Below, piece by piece: positions 61,209-64,000 of a DNA stretch of 64,000 bases (its first letter is position 1; each line of letters begins with the position of its first letter). The translations under genes were made by a program, and so were the position numbers. The notes below the pieces were generated by a model, which was not told the origin of the DNA, searched no databases, and worked only from the letters and a program-made list of their open reading frames with translations. Origin of the DNA: an uncultured Faecalibacterium sp. (GTDB lineage Bacteria; Bacillota; Clostridia; Oscillospirales; Ruminococcaceae); contig CALESJ010000004.1 in assembly GCA_937907025.1 (NCBI GenBank), positions 37,449 through 101,448 of the forward strand. Reading direction: 5' to 3'.

Positions 61209-62051
61209 ATGGAACTGCGCACCCGCATTCTCCCCAAAATGCTCAACAGCGAAGTGGAGGAATATCTCTCTCAAAACGATATCATCATTGTCCCGGTGGG
61301 TACCGTAGAAATGCACGGCGGTTTTCCTCTCGACAGTGAAACCGTTATCAGCGAAGCCTATGCCCTGAAAATGGCGGAAGCCTGTGACGGACTTGTGCTG
61401 ACCGGTCTTCCCTATTTCTACGCCGGTGCCACCGCCAGCGGCCGCGGCACCGTGCAGGTCAGCATCCGGCAGGGTATTGATTATCTTTCCGCCATTGCCC
61501 ACAGTCTGCTGCGGCAGGGCTTCAAACGGCAGGTATACATCAGTTTCCACGGTCCGGCGCATATGACTTGCAGTCCCATGGTCCGGGATTTCTTTGACGA
61601 AACCGGTGTTCCCATTCTCTACATGGACCTGACCATGCAGATGAGCCACAGCGCCAAAGATCTATTCAAGGATCTGAACAGCTTCCATGCCATCACCGTG
61701 GGCGCTTACAAGATGATGGGACGGCTGCAGGATGTCCCCATCACCACTGCCTACACCCATCAGCGTCCCCAGACCTGCGCTCCGTTCAACGATCTGTTCG
61801 GGCTGGCATATCAAAGTGCTGCCATCGGGTATTGTTTTGCTGAGCAGGGCGATCATATGTCTACAACGGCCATTCCCGATGAAGCGGCTCGAGATAGGCT
61901 GGCTGATGAGGGAGAAGCATTGATCAAGAAATTGGTAAAACGCATGGATATGCCCCATGTGGTGGAACAAATGCGCAAGCTGGAAGCCTACAACGATGCC
62001 GTTGCTGCGGAAAAGCCCTGGATGCCCAGTGCCTATAACAAAAAAGGATGA
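61209..62051 (+). CDS. Creatininase-family hydrolase with altered metal motif
   Basis: A 280-residue protein with AAAGGAG upstream. The opening block IIIVPVGTVEMHGGFPLDSET (E34, H36) matches the creatininase family block V-P-x-G-x-x-E-x-H-G-x-H-L-P-L-x-T-D, but the loop is one residue shorter and the usual metal-binding Asp is replaced by Glu44. The second family motif, normally N-G-H-G-G-N, reads FHGPAH (113-118), keeping one His. The family hydrolyses cyclic or linear amides. The altered residues suggest a different substrate, or weaker metal binding. It lies between the transporter and the esterase. Confidence 0.72.
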   Translation: MELRTRILPKMLNSEVEEYLSQNDIIIVPVGTVEMHGGFPLDSETVISEAYALKMAEACDGLVLTGLPYFYAGATASGRGTVQVSIRQGIDYLSAIAHSLLRQGFKRQVYISFHGPAHMTCSPMVRDFFDETGVPILYMDLTMQMSHSAKDLFKDLNSFHAITVGAYKMMGRLQDVPITTAYTHQRPQTCAPFNDLFGLAYQSAAIGYCFAEQGDHMSTTAIPDEAARDRLADEGEALIKKLVKRMDMPHVVEQMRKLEAYNDAVAAEKPWMPSAYNKKG

Positions 62052-62057
62052 AAAACT

Positions 62058-63428
62058 ATGAGTTACACACGCATGACTCCCTGCGGACCTATTGACGGCT
62101 GCACATGCCAATGGCCCGGCGTAATTGCATACAAGGGGATTCGTTACGCCACAGCCGGGCGTTGGGAATACCCCACCCCCGTAACCCACTGGGACGGGAC
62201 CTATGACGCTACCCGGTACGGTGCTTGCTGCTATCAACCCCGGGCATTCTATGATGAAGCAAAGATGCCGGAGAAGGCTTTTTACTATCATGAATTTCGC
62301 TGCGGCGAACAGTATGAATACAGTGAAGACTGCTTGTTTCTGAATATCTGGACCCCGGAAAACGCTGCCCCTGATGCCAAGCTGCCGGTCCTGTTCTATA
62401 TTCATGGCGGCGGATTCACCGGCGGCTGCGGTCATGAAAAACATTTTGATGGTCCGGTCTGGCCTACCCGCGGTGTGATTGCGGTGACCGTCAACTACCG
62501 TTTGGGACCGCTTGGTTTTGCCTGTCTGCCGGAACTGGCCGCTGAAGCCGGACACACCGGAAACTATGGCCTGTATGACCAGTTGTGTGCCTTGCAATGG
62601 GTTCACAACAATATTTCTGCCTTCGGCGGTGATCCTTCCCGCATCACACTCATGGGGCAGAGTGCAGGTGCTATGAGCGTACAGCAACTTTGTCTTTCCC
62701 CCATGACGGAAGGGCTGGTTGCCGGCGCTGTGATGAGCAGCGGCGGTGGAATAGGCAAAAATTTTGGCACCACACCGCCCGCACCGGAGCGATATGATTT
62801 CTGGAAAGACGTTGTCAAACGTACCGGGTGCCAGAGCCTTGCCGGACTGCGCGCTCTATCCCCCGCCGATTTATTTGCCGCCTGGAAAGCCGCACAAACA
62901 GCCGCTGGCGGTATGAGCTGCGCCCCCGTGGTGGACGCCGGGCTGATTCCCTGTGATGGAACCTTGACCGCAGAACGGGGTCAGCAACGCGCTATTCCCT
63001 ACATGATGGGCTCTACCAGCGAGGACATTGTGCCACCTATCGTCCACCGAATGGCAAAATCCTGGTGCCGACTTCAGGCCGATCAGGGTAAGCCGGCCTC
63101 CTATACCTGGTTTTTTGACCGGCAGCTGCCCGGGGATCATAACGGTGCCTGGCACAGCAGCGATTTGTGGTACTGGTTCGGTACCCTGGACCATTGCTGG
63201 CGCCCCATGACAGCCAAAGACAGACTTCTCAGTGAGCAAATGGTGCAGTATCTGACCAACTTTGCGAAAGCTGGTAACCCCAACGGTGGTGGCCTTCCTG
63301 TATGGGAACCTATTCGGAAGGGACAAAGCAAGGTTCTTCGTCTGGGTGAAGGCATCACCCACATGGGTGGTGTCAATATGGTCAAATTGACACACACCAT
63401 GCTTACCAACAAAGCCGTTGGGGAATAA
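62058..63428 (+). CDS. Type-B carboxylesterase
   Basis: A 456-residue alpha/beta hydrolase of the carboxylesterase B type. Family blocks: SEDCLFLNIW at 89-98, HGGGF at 116-120 (oxyanion hole), GQSAGA with Ser202 as nucleophile, and GAWHSSDLWYWFGT near 358 with the catalytic His. It starts 6 bases after the creatininase-like gene, so the two are translated together. Some members of this family hydrolyse plant or drug esters; the natural substrate here is not known. Confidence 0.9.
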   Translation: MSYTRMTPCGPIDGCTCQWPGVIAYKGIRYATAGRWEYPTPVTHWDGTYDATRYGACCYQPRAFYDEAKMPEKAFYYHEFRCGEQYEYSEDCLFLNIWTPENAAPDAKLPVLFYIHGGGFTGGCGHEKHFDGPVWPTRGVIAVTVNYRLGPLGFACLPELAAEAGHTGNYGLYDQLCALQWVHNNISAFGGDPSRITLMGQSAGAMSVQQLCLSPMTEGLVAGAVMSSGGGIGKNFGTTPPAPERYDFWKDVVKRTGCQSLAGLRALSPADLFAAWKAAQTAAGGMSCAPVVDAGLIPCDGTLTAERGQQRAIPYMMGSTSEDIVPPIVHRMAKSWCRLQADQGKPASYTWFFDRQLPGDHNGAWHSSDLWYWFGTLDHCWRPMTAKDRLLSEQMVQYLTNFAKAGNPNGGGLPVWEPIRKGQSKVLRLGEGITHMGGVNMVKLTHTMLTNKAVGE

Positions 63429-63481
63429 CGTCCCCACAAAATTTATTTACTATCCGTAACTTATAGAAACTTATAAAAAAC

Positions 63482-63541
63482 AAAGGCTCACTTTCCTTTC
63501 ACGGTGGTTTTTAAAGCCATCCGAAGGAAAGTGAGCCTTTT
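63482..63541 (+). terminator. Long-stem terminator after the esterase gene
   Basis: A perfect 17-bp inverted repeat (63482-63498 and 63524-63540) around a 25-base loop that can itself form CGGTGG/CCATCCG, ending in TTTT. It is 53 bases after the stop. Confidence 0.85.
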
Positions 63542-63570
63542 GAATTTCAATATAAATAATGAGAAAGTCA

Positions 63571-63802
63571 TGACCCCCGGCTAAGCCGGGGGCTTGTGTA
63601 AGCCCTAGAAGGGCATCGTACCGGCAAGCCTCTCAAGAGGCACTGAAAAATCTGCCACTCGCATCACTTGCCCCACAGCCCGTAAACGGGCGCTGTTTAT
63701 CTAAGATCAACTTCCTGACAATAGTTAAGTTGTTGATTTTTTCTCGCTTCGCTCGACGCTTGAAGCTAAAGCTTTTTTACTCTCCCCAGCAGAGCTGGGG
63801 GT
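63571..63802. mobile_element. Probable IS200/IS605-type non-autonomous remnant
   Basis: A 230-bp stretch with no open frame but at least five compact hairpins: CCCCCGGC-TAA-GCCGGGGG (63574-63592), GCCCT/AGGGC (63602-63614), GCCTCT/AGAGGC (63628-63641), GCCCG-TAAA-CGGGC (63678-63691) and CCCCAGC/GCTGGGG (63784-63800). The imperfect terminal hairpins and lack of classic inverted ends are typical of IS200/IS605 elements, whose ends also fold into an RNA guide for TnpB. No transposase or TnpB is present; the exact ends are uncertain. Confidence 0.45.
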
Positions 63803-63828
63803 TCTCATTTCGCTAAAGCATACAAAAG

Positions 63829-63855
63829 AAAAAACTCCCCGCTAAAAGCGAGGAG
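63829..63855 (-). terminator. Terminator after tRNA-Glu
   Basis: Minus strand CTCCTCGC/GCGGGGAG (one G-U pair) with loop TTTTA and TTTTTT. Confidence 0.9.
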
Positions 63856-63859
63856 CTTT

Positions 63860-63934
63860 TGGTGACCCGTACGGGAATCGAACCCATGTTAACGGCGTGA
63901 GAGGCCGCTGTCTTAACCGCTTGACCAACGGGCC
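63860..63934 (-). tRNA. tRNA-Glu (anticodon CUC)
   Basis: A 75-base tRNA with encoded CCA. Acceptor arms GGCCCGT/ACGGGTC pair with one G-U. The anticodon loop CTCTCAC gives CTC at positions 34-36, and the T-loop is GGTTCGATTCC. It lies directly downstream of the 5S rRNA gene on the minus strand and is followed by a terminator, so it probably ends the rRNA operon transcript. Confidence 0.96.
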
Positions 63935-63950
63935 ATAATAAAAAAAGAGA

Positions 63951-64000
63951 AGCCGGCATCTACCTATTTTCACAGGCCGTTTCCAGCCAACTATCTTCGG
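63951..64000 (-). rRNA. rrf: 5S rRNA, 3' part
   Basis: The minus strand reads CCGAAGATAGTTGGCTGGAA and continues to ATAGGTAGATGCCGGC. This matches the 3' half of 5S rRNA in Firmicutes (the GTGGGAGAGTAGGTCGCTGCCG-like region). The gene runs off the right edge, where the rest of the rRNA operon is expected. Confidence 0.78.

Overview
The window looks like the core chromosome of a high-G+C member of the Clostridia, most likely in the Oscillospiraceae near Faecalibacterium, Gemmiger or Subdoligranulum. That placement is an inference from gene order and gene content, with no database search. The supports are the classical Firmicutes run from yicC to spoVM, a Clostridia-type DUF512 radical SAM gene beside der, sporulation genes (spoVM, sipL, spoIVA, bofA, gerW, a SpoVB-like flippase), a DUF4250 gene and a monomeric [FeFe] hydrogenase. 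Start codons include several GTG and TTG, and many sigma-70-type promoters with exact 17-base spacers can be read directly.

Layout. 1-6.9 kb (minus strand): a DUF512-der-plsY operon, yceD-rpmF, pgi with a small P-loop gene, and a D-Ala-D-Ala carboxypeptidase. 7.0-10.1 kb (plus): mtaB and a hydrogenase, each with promoter and terminator. 10.2-15.9 kb (minus): murA-metallohydrolase-rlmH, then a pseudouridine synthase and an M23 endopeptidase. 15.9-16.4 kb: RNase P RNA. 16.4-20.1 kb (minus): a sporulation block, spoVM, sipL, spoIVA, yaaL, bofA. 20.2-32.4 kb (minus): one long housekeeping run, yicC-remA-gmk-priA-def-fmt-rsmB-rlmN-stp-prkC-rsgA-thiN, which flows into spoVM. 32.6-35.8 kb (minus): a three-gene biotin-dependent carboxyltransferase set. 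35.9-40.1 kb (minus): rluB, gerW, ytfI, scpB, scpA and a site-2-protease-like gene.

The right part is mostly plus strand. It holds rpmB, a DUF4250 gene, an orphan ATP-grasp ligase, an SGNH lipoprotein, an ABC exporter, malQ, a convergent flippase, a purine nucleoside phosphorylase, mrp, mscL, and gltB-gltD behind a leader attenuator. A HIT hydrolase follows. Next comes a small catabolic island: an AraC-type regulator divergent from a GPH sugar transporter, a divergent creatininase-family protein and a type-B carboxylesterase. The last 0.5 kb has a probable non-autonomous IS200/IS605-type element, tRNA-Glu(CUC) and the 3' end of a 5S rRNA gene, so an rRNA operon lies just beyond the right edge.

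Functionally the window mixes cell envelope work (murA, dacF, M23, PASTA kinase/phosphatase), translation and RNA modification (der, rsgA, rlmN, rlmH, rsmB, mtaB, pseudouridine synthases, fmt/def), nitrogen assimilation (gltBD) and fermentation redox/carbon handling (hydrogenase, transcarboxylase-like genes). No complete prophage, CRISPR array or intact transposase was seen. The most interesting signals are a 22-codon spoVM gene, the gltB leader attenuator, the transcarboxylase-like trio without a sodium pump subunit, the island with an altered creatininase motif, and two structured intergenic elements (45.8 kb and 58.4 kb).
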